A stretch of DNA of 64,000 bases from Saccharopolyspora phatthalungensis (GTDB taxonomy: Bacteria > Actinomycetota > Actinomycetes > Mycobacteriales > Pseudonocardiaceae), in contig NZ_JACHIW010000001.1 of NCBI RefSeq assembly GCF_014203395.1, forward strand, positions 1,674,001-1,738,000. The letters run 5' to 3'. The translations under genes and the position numbers were made by a program. The notes below the pieces were generated by a model, which saw only the letters and a list, made by a program, of their open reading frames with translations, ran no database searches and was not told the origin of the DNA. Shown piece by piece: positions 20,572-30,283 of this stretch. Position 1 is the stretch's first letter. Every line of letters starts with the position of its first letter.

Positions 20572-21013
20572 CCGTCCTCCTGGGTTGTGCTCGGTTCAGT
20601 ACCGGAGCCCCGTAACGCTCAACCGGGCTCCGATGCGCGGTAGGCGGCCCCGCCCGGTACGGCTGGTCATCAACTGCTGGCCGTCCGTGGCGACGTCGTG
20701 GCTCGGGAGTCTATTCAGGCCACGAGTGGCTTACCTCACGGTGTGATACGCACCTCGTCCTGACGTGGGGATCTGTTACCAAATAATCGATTCAGTTGGT
20801 TCCTTGATCGCCCAAGTAGGCAAGGTTCAATTTGGCCCGATTGGGTGACATACGGTAATGGATACGCCCCCGACCATCCACCCGGTTTCCACCGGAGTCA
20901 GTCCCGCCGCCCGGACTTGCGGAAAGAACCATCCGATCGAGCGATACCGACACGCATGCGGCAATCGGGAACGCGTGGGAGCGCGAGATCGGCACTGTGC
21001 GAGGCTCGATTCC
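20572..21013. other. divergent promoter region of hppA and the helicase
   Basis: About 440 bases. The centre (20760-20860) is distinctly AT-richer than its surroundings (for example ccaaataatcgattcag), as expected for promoters. The right third is open in the helicase frame but has no family similarity and is treated as leader. No operator stands out. Confidence 0.4.
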
Positions 21014-23392
21014 GTGCGCGCAGCGGACCAGGACCGGGGGCGGCGGTTACTCGACCGCGCCGTAGCTGGCATACCCGCCGACGAAACACCGGTCCGCCAC
21101 ATCGAGCAATTGCCCACCCGCCCGGCCCGGACAGCCGACTGGCCTAAGTGGGCCCCGCCGAGGCTGGTGGACGCGCTGCGCCAGCGCGGCGCGCGGGAGC
21201 CGTGGGTGCACCAGGCCGAGGGGGCCGAAGCGGTCTGGGCGGGCGAGAACGTGATCGTCGCGACCGGCACCGCCTCCGGCAAGTCGCTCGTCTACCAACT
21301 TCCGGTGCTGTCCCGGCTGCTCGACGACGACCGGGCGACCGCGCTGTACCTCGCGCCCACCAAGGCGCTCGGCGCCGATCAGCTGCGCACGGTCGATGAG
21401 CTCGGCATGAAGGACATCCGGGCGGCCAGCTACGACGGCGACACCCCGCAGGTCGAGCGGGATTGGGTGCGCGCGCACGGCCGGTGGATCTTCACGAACC
21501 CGGACATGCTGCATTACGGCGTGCTGCCCGGTCACGGCCGGTGGGCGCGGTTCTTCCGGCGGCTCAGCCACATCGTGGTCGACGAGTGCCACACCTATCG
21601 CGGAGTGTTCGGCTCGCACGTGGCGCTGCTACTTCGCCGCCTGCGCCGGATCGCGCAGCATTACGGTGCGGATCCGGTTTTCGTGCTCGCCTCGGCCACG
21701 GTGTCCGACCCGGCCTCGCTGGCCGAGCGCCTGACCGGCGTGTCGTGCCGCGCCGTCACCGACGACGGGTCGCCGCGCGGGGCTCGGACGATCGCATTCT
21801 GGGAACCGCCGTTGCTCGACGAGATCATCGGCGAGAACGGCGCCCCGGTACGCCGGGCGGCCGGCTCCGAAGCGGCGCGCATCATGACGGAACTGGTCAT
21901 CGAAGACGCCCGGATGTTGGCGTTCATCAGGTCTCGCCGTGGGGTGGAGCTGGCCGCACTGTCCGCGCAGCGCGCACTGTCCGATGTGGACGATTCGCTG
22001 GCCGCGAAGGTGGCCGCCTACCGAGGCGGGTACCTGCCCGAAGATCGCCGGGAGTTGGAGCGTTCCCTGCTCTCGGGCGAGCTTCGCGCGGTGGCCACCA
22101 CCAACGCGCTGGAACTCGGCGTGGACATTTCCGGGCTCGACGCCGTCGTCGTCGCCGGGTATCCCGGCACCCTCGCGTCCTTCTGGCAGCAGGCCGGTCG
22201 CGCCGGCCGGGACGGCGAAGGAGCGCTGGTGGTCTTCGTCGCGCGCGACGACCCGCTGGACACCTACCTCGTACACCACCCGCCGGCCATGCTGCACCGG
22301 CCGGTCGAGGCGACCGTGCTCGACCCGACCAACCCATACGTTCTCGAACCGCACCTGGCCTGCGCTGCGGCCGAACTGCCGCTCGACGAGGACTCCTTCG
22401 ACACCTTCGGCGGCGAACCGGCGCGACGGGCCGTGCAGGCGCTCACGGCGGACGGGGTGCTGCGCAGGCGCCCGCACGGCTGGTTCTGGACCTCCCGCGA
22501 ACGTCCACATCGGAACATCGAGCTGCGCGGCGCCGGCGGGCATCCGATCGCCGTCGTGGAGGGCGAGTCCGGACGCATGCTCGGCACCGTGGACCCGGAC
22601 TCCGCGTGCGCGACGGTGCACCCGGGAGCGGTGTACCTGCACCGCGGCGAGTCGTTCGTGGTGGACGAGCTGGACCTGGAGACCGCGATCGCCCTGGTGC
22701 ATCCGGAGAGTCCTGATTGGACGACCTCGCCGCGCAACGTGGTGGACATCTCGGTGCTGCGGACCATCGAGCGGCAGGACACCGGTCGCGGCGTCGCGGT
22801 CTGCCTCGGCGAGGTGGAAGTCACCTCGCAGGTGGTCGGATATCTCCGGAAGCGGCCATCCGGTGCCGTACTGGACCAGGTTCCACTGGACCTACCGGCG
22901 CAGACCCTGCTGACCCGCGCGGTCTGGTACACGGTCAGCGACGAGCTGTTGGTGAGCAGCGCGCCGGGAGGCGCCGGGCTGGATCCGGCGCGCATCCCCG
23001 GCGCGCTGCATGCCGCCGAGCACGCGGCGATCGGCCTGCTACCGCTGTTCGCGACCTGCGATCGATGGGACATCGGCGGGGTTTCCACCGCGTTGCATGC
23101 CGACACCGGGGAGGCAACGGTGTTCGTGCACGACGGCCATCCGGGAGGGGCCGGATTCGCCGATCGCGGTTATGCCGCATTGGTCCCATGGCTGGCCGCG
23201 ACGCGGGAAGCGATCGCTTCCTGCGACTGCCCGGCTGGGTGCCCGTCCTGCGTCCAGTCGCCGAAGTGTGGGAACGGCAACGAGCCGCTGGACAAGGCGG
23301 GGGCGGTGGCTGTTCTCGACGCAGTGTCGACCGTGCTCGGCGGAAATACCGACGGATCGGCTGGGCCGCACGACCGTCCACAAGAGATCTGA
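21014..23392 (+). CDS. DEAD/DEAH helicase of the Hrq1/MrfA type with C-terminal zinc-binding DUF1998
   Basis: Start GTG 21014 is chosen because actinobacterial homologues begin with the equivalent of DRGRRLLDRAVAGIPAD; the frame is open to 20858. The 792-residue protein has an HQ motif, Walker A GTASGKS (Lys90), a DEVH-like box VVDECHTY, motif VI QQAGRAGRDGEG, and at the C-terminus four cysteines in CDCPAGCPSC and SPKCGNG. This is the superfamily-2 Hrq1/MrfA layout; MrfA helicases unwind DNA 3'-5' and act in repair of mitomycin-type damage. Mycobacteria carry the equivalent (Rv3649) near topA. Monocistronic and divergent from hppA. Confidence 0.92.
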   Translation: MRAADQDRGRRLLDRAVAGIPADETPVRHIEQLPTRPARTADWPKWAPPRLVDALRQRGAREPWVHQAEGAEAVWAGENVIVATGTASGKSLVYQLPVLSRLLDDDRATALYLAPTKALGADQLRTVDELGMKDIRAASYDGDTPQVERDWVRAHGRWIFTNPDMLHYGVLPGHGRWARFFRRLSHIVVDECHTYRGVFGSHVALLLRRLRRIAQHYGADPVFVLASATVSDPASLAERLTGVSCRAVTDDGSPRGARTIAFWEPPLLDEIIGENGAPVRRAAGSEAARIMTELVIEDARMLAFIRSRRGVELAALSAQRALSDVDDSLAAKVAAYRGGYLPEDRRELERSLLSGELRAVATTNALELGVDISGLDAVVVAGYPGTLASFWQQAGRAGRDGEGALVVFVARDDPLDTYLVHHPPAMLHRPVEATVLDPTNPYVLEPHLACAAAELPLDEDSFDTFGGEPARRAVQALTADGVLRRRPHGWFWTSRERPHRNIELRGAGGHPIAVVEGESGRMLGTVDPDSACATVHPGAVYLHRGESFVVDELDLETAIALVHPESPDWTTSPRNVVDISVLRTIERQDTGRGVAVCLGEVEVTSQVVGYLRKRPSGAVLDQVPLDLPAQTLLTRAVWYTVSDELLVSSAPGGAGLDPARIPGALHAAEHAAIGLLPLFATCDRWDIGGVSTALHADTGEATVFVHDGHPGGAGFADRGYAALVPWLAATREAIASCDCPAGCPSCVQSPKCGNGNEPLDKAGAVAVLDAVSTVLGGNTDGSAGPHDRPQEI

Positions 23393-23492
23393 GCACGAAG
23401 GGTCGGTACGTGCTCGACGGGGGTGTCCGGTCGTGCCGGGAAGCCCGGGGCGCGGATGCCGATCCGGTCGCCGCCGCACGGTCGGCAGGTGG

Positions 23493-24164
23493 TCACCTGC
23501 CTGCTGCGAGAAGTTCCGCCACGTTCTCGGGACTGTTGTTGTCAAGGATGTCGAGCCCCGTGCAGAACGCGTCCTGCACGAACTCCGGAGTTGGCAGATG
23601 CCAGGCGCACACCTCCGGTTTGACCCGCCAGTGCACCGCGCCTCGCGGATACGCCGTCGGAGGCATGGGAACCCAGCTCCCGTTGCCATGCAAGCGGATT
23701 TCGCCATGCTCGGCCAGTTCGGGGTAGAGCCGTCCGCCGCTGGCGGTCAGGAAGTACCAGCGACCGTCGGGGGTTGCCACGATGGGCACCGGGAAGCCGA
23801 GTGCGCGCAACACCGATGCGGCCCGGCGTCCGAGATCCGCGTCCGCCTCGATCGCGTCGACCGTGATTCCGGTGGCGACCAGCAGGCTGTACGGGCGGTC
23901 GGTCCACCAGGATGTGACCTCATCCGGATTGGTGCCGAGCCGGTCCTGCCAGTCGCGATGCGTCGGCATCGGGCCGTTGTCCTGCCCTCCGCGACGGCCG
24001 GTCCAGTGGTCTCCTTCCGGGTAGGTTCCGGGTAGCACCGGCCAACCGCGCGAGGCGAATCCGATTGCCTGCACACGTAGTTCGATCCGGCTGCTGGTCA
24101 GCCCGGCCGGGTGGGCCGGGATGCCGGGGAAGGTGTTCCGCCACCTGTCCGCCGACCGATGCAT
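23493..24164 (-). CDS. bifunctional DNA primase/polymerase N-terminal domain protein
   Basis: ATG 24164 follows AAGGAGG by 9 bases, giving 223 residues. The sequence (IGFASRGWPVLPGTYPEG, SLLVATGITVDAIEADAD, RWYFLTASGG, GSWVPMPPTAYPRG) matches a small stand-alone actinobacterial family annotated as primase-polymerase N-terminal domain. Such domains usually carry metal-binding acidic residues; the D-x-D equivalent may be the IEADAD segment, but I cannot confirm catalysis. There is no helicase part, so a plasmid-type primase role is unlikely. It lies downstream of the Tad operon on the same strand, 320 bases away. Confidence 0.65.
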   Translation of the reverse strand: MHRSADRWRNTFPGIPAHPAGLTSSRIELRVQAIGFASRGWPVLPGTYPEGDHWTGRRGGQDNGPMPTHRDWQDRLGTNPDEVTSWWTDRPYSLLVATGITVDAIEADADLGRRAASVLRALGFPVPIVATPDGRWYFLTASGGRLYPELAEHGEIRLHGNGSWVPMPPTAYPRGAVHWRVKPEVCAWHLPTPEFVQDAFCTGLDILDNNSPENVAELLAAGR

Positions 24165-24481
24165 TTGCTCCGCCTCCTTGTTCCGCAGTGCGCACCGGAC
24201 CGGCGGCTCGGGGGGTGCCTGCGGCAGCCACCTGATTCTCGGCCTCGTCGCCGCGAATCTTGAGTCCTGGCTCACACCACTAATCAACGTCATCCGAATC
24301 CTGCGAGTACACCCCCTTTCGGCGACCGGTAGCTGATCGGCGACGAACGCTCACCATCGGAACACTGCCACCGAAAGATCATCTTGGTGAACGGTGCCTG
24401 AACGGCCGTTTGCGCGGTCATTTCCGCGCCGCTCGACCGCTCATCGACCGCTCATCGCGGCCGGGCCGATCAGCCCGCCCG

Positions 24482-24829
24482 TCATTCCTCGGTCGGTCCC
24501 GCGCGAGCCCGGGCGCCGACCCGCTGCCCGCCGAGGACGAAAGCAGGAAGGCCGGCCCGCACCTCCACTCGGGCGTCCCAACCGTCCATCCGGCACTCCG
24601 CGATCTCGACGCGCATCCCGGTCGCGACCTGGTTCGCCCGCTCGCACGCGAGCTGCTGGCCGTGGGGCGCATACGCGGCGGCGGCCAGCGCAGCGAGATC
24701 TGCCGCACCTTCGGCATGGTGGCGGGCGATGGTGACCGCGCCCAGCTGAAGCACGAACCACAGCAGGGCGAGCAGGGCCATCGAGAGTGCCGCTGAAAGC
24801 ACGGTCGCCGCGCCTCGATCGCCGTTCAT
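24482..24829 (-). CDS. TadE/TadG-like pseudopilin, last gene of the Tad operon
   Basis: The 115-residue protein starts at ATG 24829 and overlaps the preceding gene by four bases (ATGA). It has a charged N-terminus (MNGDRGAATVLSAAL), one transmembrane helix and a small extracytoplasmic domain with two cysteines (ACERANQ, AECRMDGWDA) that may form a disulfide. This fits the Rv3655c-like TadE-type proteins found at the end of actinobacterial tad clusters. A processing site GAATVL resembling type IV prepilin sites is present near residue 7. Confidence 0.82.
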   Translation of the reverse strand: MNGDRGAATVLSAALSMALLALLWFVLQLGAVTIARHHAEGAADLAALAAAAYAPHGQQLACERANQVATGMRVEIAECRMDGWDARVEVRAGLPAFVLGGQRVGARARAGPTEE

Positions 24830-25218
24830 CGCGTCACCTGCCCCTCCGCGCCCGGTTCCAGCACCGCCACTGCCCGCGCGCGAAGCCAGCGGCCGGGCAG
24901 GAACTCGCCGGGGAAAGAGGTGCTCACCTCGGTGCTGACCTGATCGCCCTCGACGAGCACGGACAGCGCCGCACCGCCCGGGGCGATACGGCCGACCGCC
25001 TCGTCCGCCCGGGCCCGGTCGCCGCGTGCCACCAGCCGCGCGGCCTCGACCGCCGCATCCGTGCACCGGAGATAGCTGATCAGAGCACCCGTCCCGCTCA
25101 GGATCAACGCGAACACCGCGATCACCGAACAGATGCCCAACGCCGCCTCGACCGTCACCGCACCGGCATCGCCGCCGGTCGTTCCGGCGCCTGGCGACGC
25201 CGGAACCACCTTGGCCAT
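24826..25218 (-). CDS. TadE-family pilus assembly protein
   Basis: The 130-residue protein has AGAVTVEAALGICSVIAVFA around residues 18-38, the typical TadE start with Glu at position +5 of the processed helix, followed by one transmembrane segment and an extracytoplasmic domain. Its ATG overlaps the stop of the pilin gene by one base (TGATG). TadE proteins are minor pseudopilins needed for Flp pilus assembly. Confidence 0.88.
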   Translation of the reverse strand: MAKVVPASPGAGTTGGDAGAVTVEAALGICSVIAVFALILSGTGALISYLRCTDAAVEAARLVARGDRARADEAVGRIAPGGAALSVLVEGDQVSTEVSTSFPGEFLPGRWLRARAVAVLEPGAEGQVTR

Positions 25219-25421
25219 CAGATACCGCCGCCCTCGAGTCCACGCGTGATGAGCGCAGCGAGCGCGTCCTTGATCGAATCACCGGTCACGATGTCGTAGA
25301 GCAGCGAGGCGAACGCCACCGCCGCCACAGTGCCCATCGCGTATTCGGCCGTGGACATCCCGCCGTCGCCGTGCAACAGCGCGCGGAGCCGACTCACCGC
25401 CATCCATGATCGGGTACTCAT
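25218..25421 (-). CDS. DUF4244 Flp-type pilin
   Basis: ATG 25421 lies behind GAGGAGG and gives 67 residues. The sequence GMSTAEYAMGTVAAVAFASL is the DUF4244 core: a GxxTAEYA processing-like site followed by a single hydrophobic helix, as in Flp major pilins. Given its size and position between TadC and TadE it is probably the structural subunit. No prepilin peptidase is encoded in this operon, so processing would rely on a peptidase elsewhere. Confidence 0.88.
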   Translation of the reverse strand: MSTRSWMAVSRLRALLHGDGGMSTAEYAMGTVAAVAFASLLYDIVTGDSIKDALAALITRGLEGGGI

Positions 25422-25459
25422 CTCGATCAACCTCCTCAGTCTCCGATCCACAATGGAAT

Positions 25460-26161
25460 TCACCAGAGCACCGCGATGCGGTGCACCATGCCGACCACCA
25501 CGGGCAGCACCCCGAGGCACAGGAACGCGGGCAAGAAACACAGGCCCAGCGGCACCGAGATCCACACCGTTGCTCGTTGGGCACGCGCTTGGGCCTGCTC
25601 AGCGACCACGGCTCTCGCCTGGATGGCGATGTCGGCGGCCACGTCCGCCAGGGCGCTACCGGTGCGCGCTGTCCGCCGGGCAGCACGCGCGAGTTCCGCG
25701 GTGTCCGGGTTCCGCAGGGCCGGTTCCCAGCCGGTCACCGCGTCCGAGCCGAGCGCGAGGTGGTCGGCGACCTCGCGCAGCGTTCGGCGGGCCGCACCGG
25801 TGAGTTCGTCGGCGACCGCCCGCACGATCACCGGCACCGGCAGCCCGGCCCGCATCCCGGCCGCCAGCAGGTCCCAGCCGGCGGCCAACACCAGCGGATC
25901 GGTCCGGTCGCGTCTTCGGCCGGCCAGCGCGGACCACCGGCGCGCGGCGAAGGCGGTGGCCAGGCCGATCGAGATCCCGCCGACCATTCCGAGCACCTGC
26001 ACCGCGATCGCCCCAGCGGCCAACGGCAGCGCCCAGACCACAATGGACGTTCTGCGCCGACTCCTGCCCTGCGGACGCGGTCCTAGCGCCCGTAATCTCG
26101 CTCGTGCCGGGCTCATCGGGAGGAGCAACAGCGCCACCGCAGCCAGCAGCAGTTCGATCAC
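25460..26161 (-). CDS. TadC-like type II secretion system F-domain membrane protein
   Basis: GTG 26161 overlaps the tadB stop by four bases (GTGA), giving 233 residues. An N-terminal transmembrane helix, a central T2SSF cytosolic domain (AAGMRAGLPVPVIVRAVADE and ARTGSALADVAADIA) and C-terminal helices ending HRIAVLW are visible. With TadB it forms the inner-membrane platform of the pilus machine. The longer open frame upstream is an overlap artefact. Confidence 0.87.
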   Translation of the reverse strand: MIELLLAAVALLLLPMSPARARLRALGPRPQGRSRRRTSIVVWALPLAAGAIAVQVLGMVGGISIGLATAFAARRWSALAGRRRDRTDPLVLAAGWDLLAAGMRAGLPVPVIVRAVADELTGAARRTLREVADHLALGSDAVTGWEPALRNPDTAELARAARRTARTGSALADVAADIAIQARAVVAEQAQARAQRATVWISVPLGLCFLPAFLCLGVLPVVVGMVHRIAVLW

Positions 26162-26958
26162 GGTTGCACCACCGCCCTGGTCAAGCGCAATGTCCAGCCG
26201 ACCCCGGCGCAGAGCAGTGCGACCCCGGCGAGCAGGAGCAGCTGCCCGAGCAGCCCACCGGTGAGCACGGCGATCGGGGCCGAACCGACTGCTTCGCCGA
26301 ACAGCAGCCCGAATACCGGCAGCCCGGTGAGCACCGCAGCGGTCGAGCGCGGGCCTGCCATCTTCGCCTCGACGTCTCGCCGGAACGCGGTGCGCCGCTC
26401 GATATCGCGGCGAACCGCGTCCAGCAAGTCGGCCAATGCGACGCCATGCCGCTCCGCCAATGCCCAGGCTCTGGCCATTCGGCAAAGCGGTTCGCGTAGC
26501 TCGGCGGTCCCTTCGTGCGCTTCGAGAGCCGTCGCGACGTCACCGCCGAGCCGGACGGTGGCGGCCATGTCCCCGAACACGCCTCCGACCACCGGTCCGG
26601 CCTCGGCTGCCGCGCCCTCGGCCGCAGCGGCCGGATGGGCACCGGCCCGCAGCTGCGCCACCAGCAGTCGCATCCCGGCGGTCAGCTCATCGGCCCGGCT
26701 CAGCCGGTCTCGCCAGTCCCGCTGCGATCGCCAGTACTTCAGGCCAACCAGTGACAGCGCAATGCCCGCACATAAGCCACCTGGGCCAGCGACGACCAAG
26801 CCCGCCCCCGCCACGGCCGGAATCGCCAGCAACCGCGCTCCACGCTGGAACGGGCGAACGGGAACCGGCACCGGCGCGGCGAGGAGCCGATCGCGGGCCC
26901 TGATCTCCGGCCAGCACAACAATGCCGCAGCCAATACGACCAGCGGATGGATCAGCAC
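26158..26958 (-). CDS. TadB-like type II secretion system F-domain membrane protein
   Basis: GTG 26958 lies 8 bases after GGAGGT and overlaps the end of the cpaF gene by 7 bases; 266 residues. It has N-terminal hydrophobic segments, a T2SSF domain ([40 protein letters not shown]) and two C-terminal transmembrane helices. It is the partner of TadC in the inner-membrane platform. Confidence 0.87.
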   Translation of the reverse strand: MLIHPLVVLAAALLCWPEIRARDRLLAAPVPVPVRPFQRGARLLAIPAVAGAGLVVAGPGGLCAGIALSLVGLKYWRSQRDWRDRLSRADELTAGMRLLVAQLRAGAHPAAAAEGAAAEAGPVVGGVFGDMAATVRLGGDVATALEAHEGTAELREPLCRMARAWALAERHGVALADLLDAVRRDIERRTAFRRDVEAKMAGPRSTAAVLTGLPVFGLLFGEAVGSAPIAVLTGGLLGQLLLLAGVALLCAGVGWTLRLTRAVVQP

Positions 26959-28193
26959 GGCAATGCACCTCCCCGCGAGGCCAGCAGCGCCGCCAATGCA
27001 TCCCTGCCCGGCCCCCACCCGTCGTCGGACTGCCAGGCCGGCAGCACCTGGACCTGGTCTCCGCTGCGGTTCAGCACGCCGATACCCGCCAAATGCCTGC
27101 CCCGCAGGGCGCTGCGGCGAACGTGCAGCACCACCTGCACGGCCGCGGCCAGCTGGCTGTGCAGGGCAGCGCGCGATAGTCCGCCGAGCGCGGCCAACGC
27201 CTCCATCCGGGCCGGGACCTCTTGCGGCGAGTTGGCGTGTAGCGTGCCGCCGCCCCCGTCGTGGCCGGTGTTCAACGCGGCGAGCAACTCGCGGACCTCG
27301 CCGCCGCGCACCTCACCGACGATGAGCCGATCCGGCCGCATCCGCAGCGCCTGCCGAACCAGATCGCGCACCTGGATCTCCCCGGCCCCCTCGACGTTCG
27401 CGGGTCGGGTGAGCAACCGCACGACGTGCGGGTGCCGCGGATAGAGCTCGGCGGCTTCTTCGACGCACACGATGCGCTCGGACTCCGCTACCTCGCCCAG
27501 CATCGCCGCCAGCAACGTCGTCTTGCCGCTGGCGGTGCCGCCGACCACCAGGAACGCCAGCCTGGTGGCCACGATCTCGCGCAACACTGTGGCGATCGGT
27601 CCGTCGAAGGAGCCGGAAGTCCGCAGCGCATCGAGGTCGTGCGCCGCCGGGCGGAGCACGCGCAGCGAGATGCAGGTGCCCTCTCCCGCGACCGGGGGCA
27701 GCACCGCGTGCAACCGCACCGGTCCGGACGCGCTCTCCTGCGGCAACCATGCGTCGACCCACGGCTGAGCGTCGTCCAGCCGACGACCACTGGCCACCGC
27801 GAGCCGTTGCGCGAGGCGGCGCACCGCATCCTCGTCGGCGAAGCGCGCCGCCGCGCGCTGTAGCCCGTCGCCCCGGTCGACCCACACCTTGTTCGGCGCG
27901 GTGACCAGCACGTCGGAGACAGCCGGATCGCGCAGCAGCGGCTCCAACACGCCGGCGCCGCGGAATTCCTGCTGCACCAGCCGAAGTGCGGCCAGCACAT
28001 CGGCGTCGGCGACCAGCCCACCCGACTCCTCCCGCACCGCAGACGCGACGGCGGCCGAGGTCAAGGTGGCGCCGTTGCCGACCAGCCGGTTGCGCACCCG
28101 CTCCAGCAACGCACCATCGATCTGATCGACCACAGTGGACGATTCGACGCCGTCGGCGATCTGTCCCATTTCCAAGGCTTGACTCGTGGACAT
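26952..28193 (-). CDS. TadA/CpaF-family pilus assembly ATPase
   Basis: Start ATG 28193 gives 413 residues; the frame is open upstream but family similarity starts here. The secretion ATPase core is intact: Walker [13 protein letters not shown], the Asp box, Walker [13 protein letters not shown], and the His box GTLHANS. The hexameric ATPase powers Flp pilus assembly on the cytosolic side of the TadB/TadC platform. It is coupled to tadB by overlapping codons, and a 300-base gap separates it from the Ssd gene upstream. Confidence 0.93.
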   Translation of the reverse strand: MSTSQALEMGQIADGVESSTVVDQIDGALLERVRNRLVGNGATLTSAAVASAVREESGGLVADADVLAALRLVQQEFRGAGVLEPLLRDPAVSDVLVTAPNKVWVDRGDGLQRAAARFADEDAVRRLAQRLAVASGRRLDDAQPWVDAWLPQESASGPVRLHAVLPPVAGEGTCISLRVLRPAAHDLDALRTSGSFDGPIATVLREIVATRLAFLVVGGTASGKTTLLAAMLGEVAESERIVCVEEAAELYPRHPHVVRLLTRPANVEGAGEIQVRDLVRQALRMRPDRLIVGEVRGGEVRELLAALNTGHDGGGGTLHANSPQEVPARMEALAALGGLSRAALHSQLAAAVQVVLHVRRSALRGRHLAGIGVLNRSGDQVQVLPAWQSDDGWGPGRDALAALLASRGGALPC

Positions 28194-28493
28194 GGCTGAA
28201 CTCGCTTCCCTTCGAAGGAACACCGAAAGAGCAATTCCCGTACCCGGTCGAGACCGAACTGCTGGGGCTGGCAAGCCCCGGTGCCGTTCGTACCGGCGGG
28301 CCCGGGCTCGGCGTTGTCGCGACCCAGCGGGGCGACGCCGCCCGCCAACGCCGGTTTGCAAAAACCACGGACGATTCCCGCGCGCCAACGCCGAACACAC
28401 CGTCGCGCGGCTCAATCCGTTTTGCGGTGGAGTTCGACCCGCGAATTCGCCCGAAGTGCGGCGACCGACACCGGCCTTGGTCGGCCGGCCTCG
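28194..28493. other. spacer between the ssd-like gene and cpaF
   Basis: Exactly 300 bases in an otherwise overlapping gene row. No frame is convincing. A GC-rich repeat pair (ggccggccgac / ggccgg around 28470-28490) could form a weak hairpin after ssd. A separate cpaF promoter probably lies here. Confidence 0.4.
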
Positions 28494-29576
28494 TCAACTC
28501 ACCACAGTGGACGATTCGGCGTGGGTCAGCGCGGTAAGGACTTCCTGCGCGGCTCGGGTCACCGGGCCGCGACGAGTCGGTCCAGTCGTGGTGAACCCGC
28601 CGCGGTCCAGGACGGCCGGCAGGCGTGGCTGCGGCCGCATGACCGTCAGGACCTCCTCGCCTACCGCTCGTGCCACGTCGGCCGCGCGCAGTCCCCCTGG
28701 CGCCGGACCCCGCACCACCAGTCTGATCGGGCCTGCCGCGTGTTCCCGGATGCTCGCCACCGCGCGAGCCGCCGCGGCGCAGGCCCGCACCTCGGCGGGC
28801 ACCACGACCACCGCCAGGTCCGCTTGGCGCAGTCCGGCTGCCGCTGCTGCCGGGAGGCTGCGCGGCAGGTCGCAAACCACGGTGTCACCGGCTCTGCGCC
28901 CGGCGCCGACCACCGCTCGCACCGCCTCCGGAGTCAGCCCGGTCGACGGCCCGTCGCGGTCGCAGGAGAGCACGGTGATCGCACCGGAGCCGATCCGGCG
29001 CTTGGGCAGAGCCTCGTGCAGCGCGCTGGCCGCGAGGCGGCCCGCGTTGACGGCCAACCCAGACCAGCGCAGCCCGTCGGTCGCTTCCGCGCCGACCGCG
29101 AGATCCACCCCGCCGCCGAGCGGGTCGCAGTCGACCAGCAGCGAGCGCTCGCCGCCGCGCGCGGCTACCACGGCTGCTGCCGTGGCCAGCACCGAAGCCC
29201 CGGCACCGCCACAACCGCCCAGCACCGCCAGCACCCGGCCACCCTGCGCCGGGACATCCGCCGCATCGGCCAGCAGCTCGATAAGGCCCGCCTCGTCAGC
29301 GGGCATTTCGAGCACGTGCTCGGCGCCGATCTCGAAAGCGGCACGCCAAAGATCGGGCGTCGGGTCCCGGCACAGGACGACTACGCCGCGTCTTCGCGGC
29401 AGGCCGTCGGCCACACCGACCGCCTGGGCGTCGAGCAGCACCAACGGCGCGGTGCGCCAGCTCGGGGCGGCCGGCATCTGGGTGTGCTCCAGTTCGCCGC
29501 CGGCCGCTGCGGCCAATCGGGAAACCTCTTCGGCCAGCGTGGAATCCTGCGCAACCAGCAGCGGGGCGGTAGTCAT
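28494..29576 (-). CDS. Ssd/CpaE-like MinD-family ATPase of the Tad locus
   Basis: The 360-residue protein has a receiver-like N-terminal domain (residues ~1-105, with WRAAFEIGAEHVLEMPADE) and a MinD/CpaE ATPase domain. The P-loop reads GGCGGAGASVLATA, retaining the deviant Walker form but with Ala replacing the lysine before Ser, as known for actinobacterial Ssd proteins. CpaE/TadZ proteins place the pilus machine in the cell, and mycobacterial Ssd (Rv3660c) has been linked to septum regulation. It heads the operon, directly upstream of cpaF-tadBC-pilin-tadE. Confidence 0.88.
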   Translation of the reverse strand: MTTAPLLVAQDSTLAEEVSRLAAAAGGELEHTQMPAAPSWRTAPLVLLDAQAVGVADGLPRRRGVVVLCRDPTPDLWRAAFEIGAEHVLEMPADEAGLIELLADAADVPAQGGRVLAVLGGCGGAGASVLATAAAVVAARGGERSLLVDCDPLGGGVDLAVGAEATDGLRWSGLAVNAGRLAASALHEALPKRRIGSGAITVLSCDRDGPSTGLTPEAVRAVVGAGRRAGDTVVCDLPRSLPAAAAAGLRQADLAVVVVPAEVRACAAAARAVASIREHAAGPIRLVVRGPAPGGLRAADVARAVGEEVLTVMRPQPRLPAVLDRGGFTTTGPTRRGPVTRAAQEVLTALTHAESSTVVS

Positions 29577-29684
29577 GGCGATGCCTCCGGCATTGAAATG
29601 AGCGGTGAGCCGAGCGCCCGAATGGCGCGCTCGGTAACCAAGGTGGCCGGATCATCGCCCGCCGCCAAGCGGGTTTTTCAAATC

Positions 29685-29712
29685 TGTGGAAAAGCAGCGG
29701 TCCTGTGGATAA
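29685..29712 (-). promoter_or_regulatory. pair of DnaA-box-like sequences upstream of ssd
   Basis: On the minus strand TTATCCACA (29712-29704) is a perfect consensus DnaA box and TTTTCCACA (29693-29685) differs by one base. Their spacing is 19 bases, about two helical turns, in the same orientation. They lie ~110-135 bases upstream of the ssd start. A chromosomal origin is not indicated: there is no dnaA/dnaN and there are only two boxes. Confidence 0.45.
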
Positions 29713-29808
29713 CTCGCACCCCCGGAAGGGCTCGGTTCACCCCTGGAAGAAACCGGAAAGAATTCACATTCGATCGCGGATTTGGCTGCGCAGCCTCTCG
29801 CAAACAGG

Positions 29809-29840
29809 GCGACCCCCGCCGGGGGGAGGACGGGGGTCGC
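29809..29840. terminator. hairpin GCGACCCCCG/CGGGGGTCGC
   Basis: Ten-base perfect arms at 29809-29818 and 29831-29840 with a 12-base loop. It lies next to a second hairpin, outside any gene. Confidence 0.4.
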
Positions 29841-29843
29841 CGT

Positions 29844-29874
29844 GAGTTCAGCTCCGGGGGGTTGAGCTGAACTC
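29844..29874. terminator. hairpin GAGTTCAGCT/AGCTGAACTC
   Basis: Ten-base perfect arms at 29844-29853 and 29865-29874 with an 11-base loop, three bases after the previous hairpin. A tandem hairpin pair in a divergent region may end an unannotated transcript or act in RNA regulation. Confidence 0.4.
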
Positions 29875-30283
29875 GTCCGGCCGCACCGGACATCCCTCAC
29901 TGTAGCCCGCTGATCGTTCACAACGCCCCCGTCCATTTGAGGGAACGCTCTTGCTCTCAGTAGCGCGCCGAACCATCAGTTAGCCGACATTCGAGTCAAG
30001 AATTGCATCTCACTACCGGAAAACGAGACGAAATAACGCACACAGGGTGAGCACTTTCCTCGAATCGGGGCACTAATACACACGAACGCGAGGCTGTCCG
30101 CGTGGCAGGTCCGCAAGGCATCGGGGCGAGAGGAACCGGCAATCCCGGAGGGGGACGCGTTAACAACCTCGGTTTTAGCTCGTTCGAGCAAAATTAGTTC
30201 CACGACGAGCCCAAAAGCCCGGAACGAAAAACCCGGTAAAGCGCGCCCGCAGGCCGCGCCGCCCGGCTCGTATGCTGTGCGGC

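Larger units (their letters stand above)
29577..30283. other. intergenic region between ssd and the HAD phosphatase
   Basis: About 700 bases in the divergent gap. It carries two DnaA-box-like words at 29685-29712 and two adjacent perfect hairpins at 29809-29874. The part 29930-30200 is relatively AT-rich with no supported gene; a 75-codon minus-strand frame there lacks motifs. Confidence 0.4.

Noticed and set aside
23493..24164. Plasmid or phage primase marking a mobile element
   Set aside because: It is a short stand-alone domain next to conserved chromosomal genes, with no helicase, integrase or repeats.
29685..29712. Chromosomal replication origin
   Set aside because: Only two DnaA boxes and no dnaA, dnaN or gyr genes; a regulatory role is more plausible.
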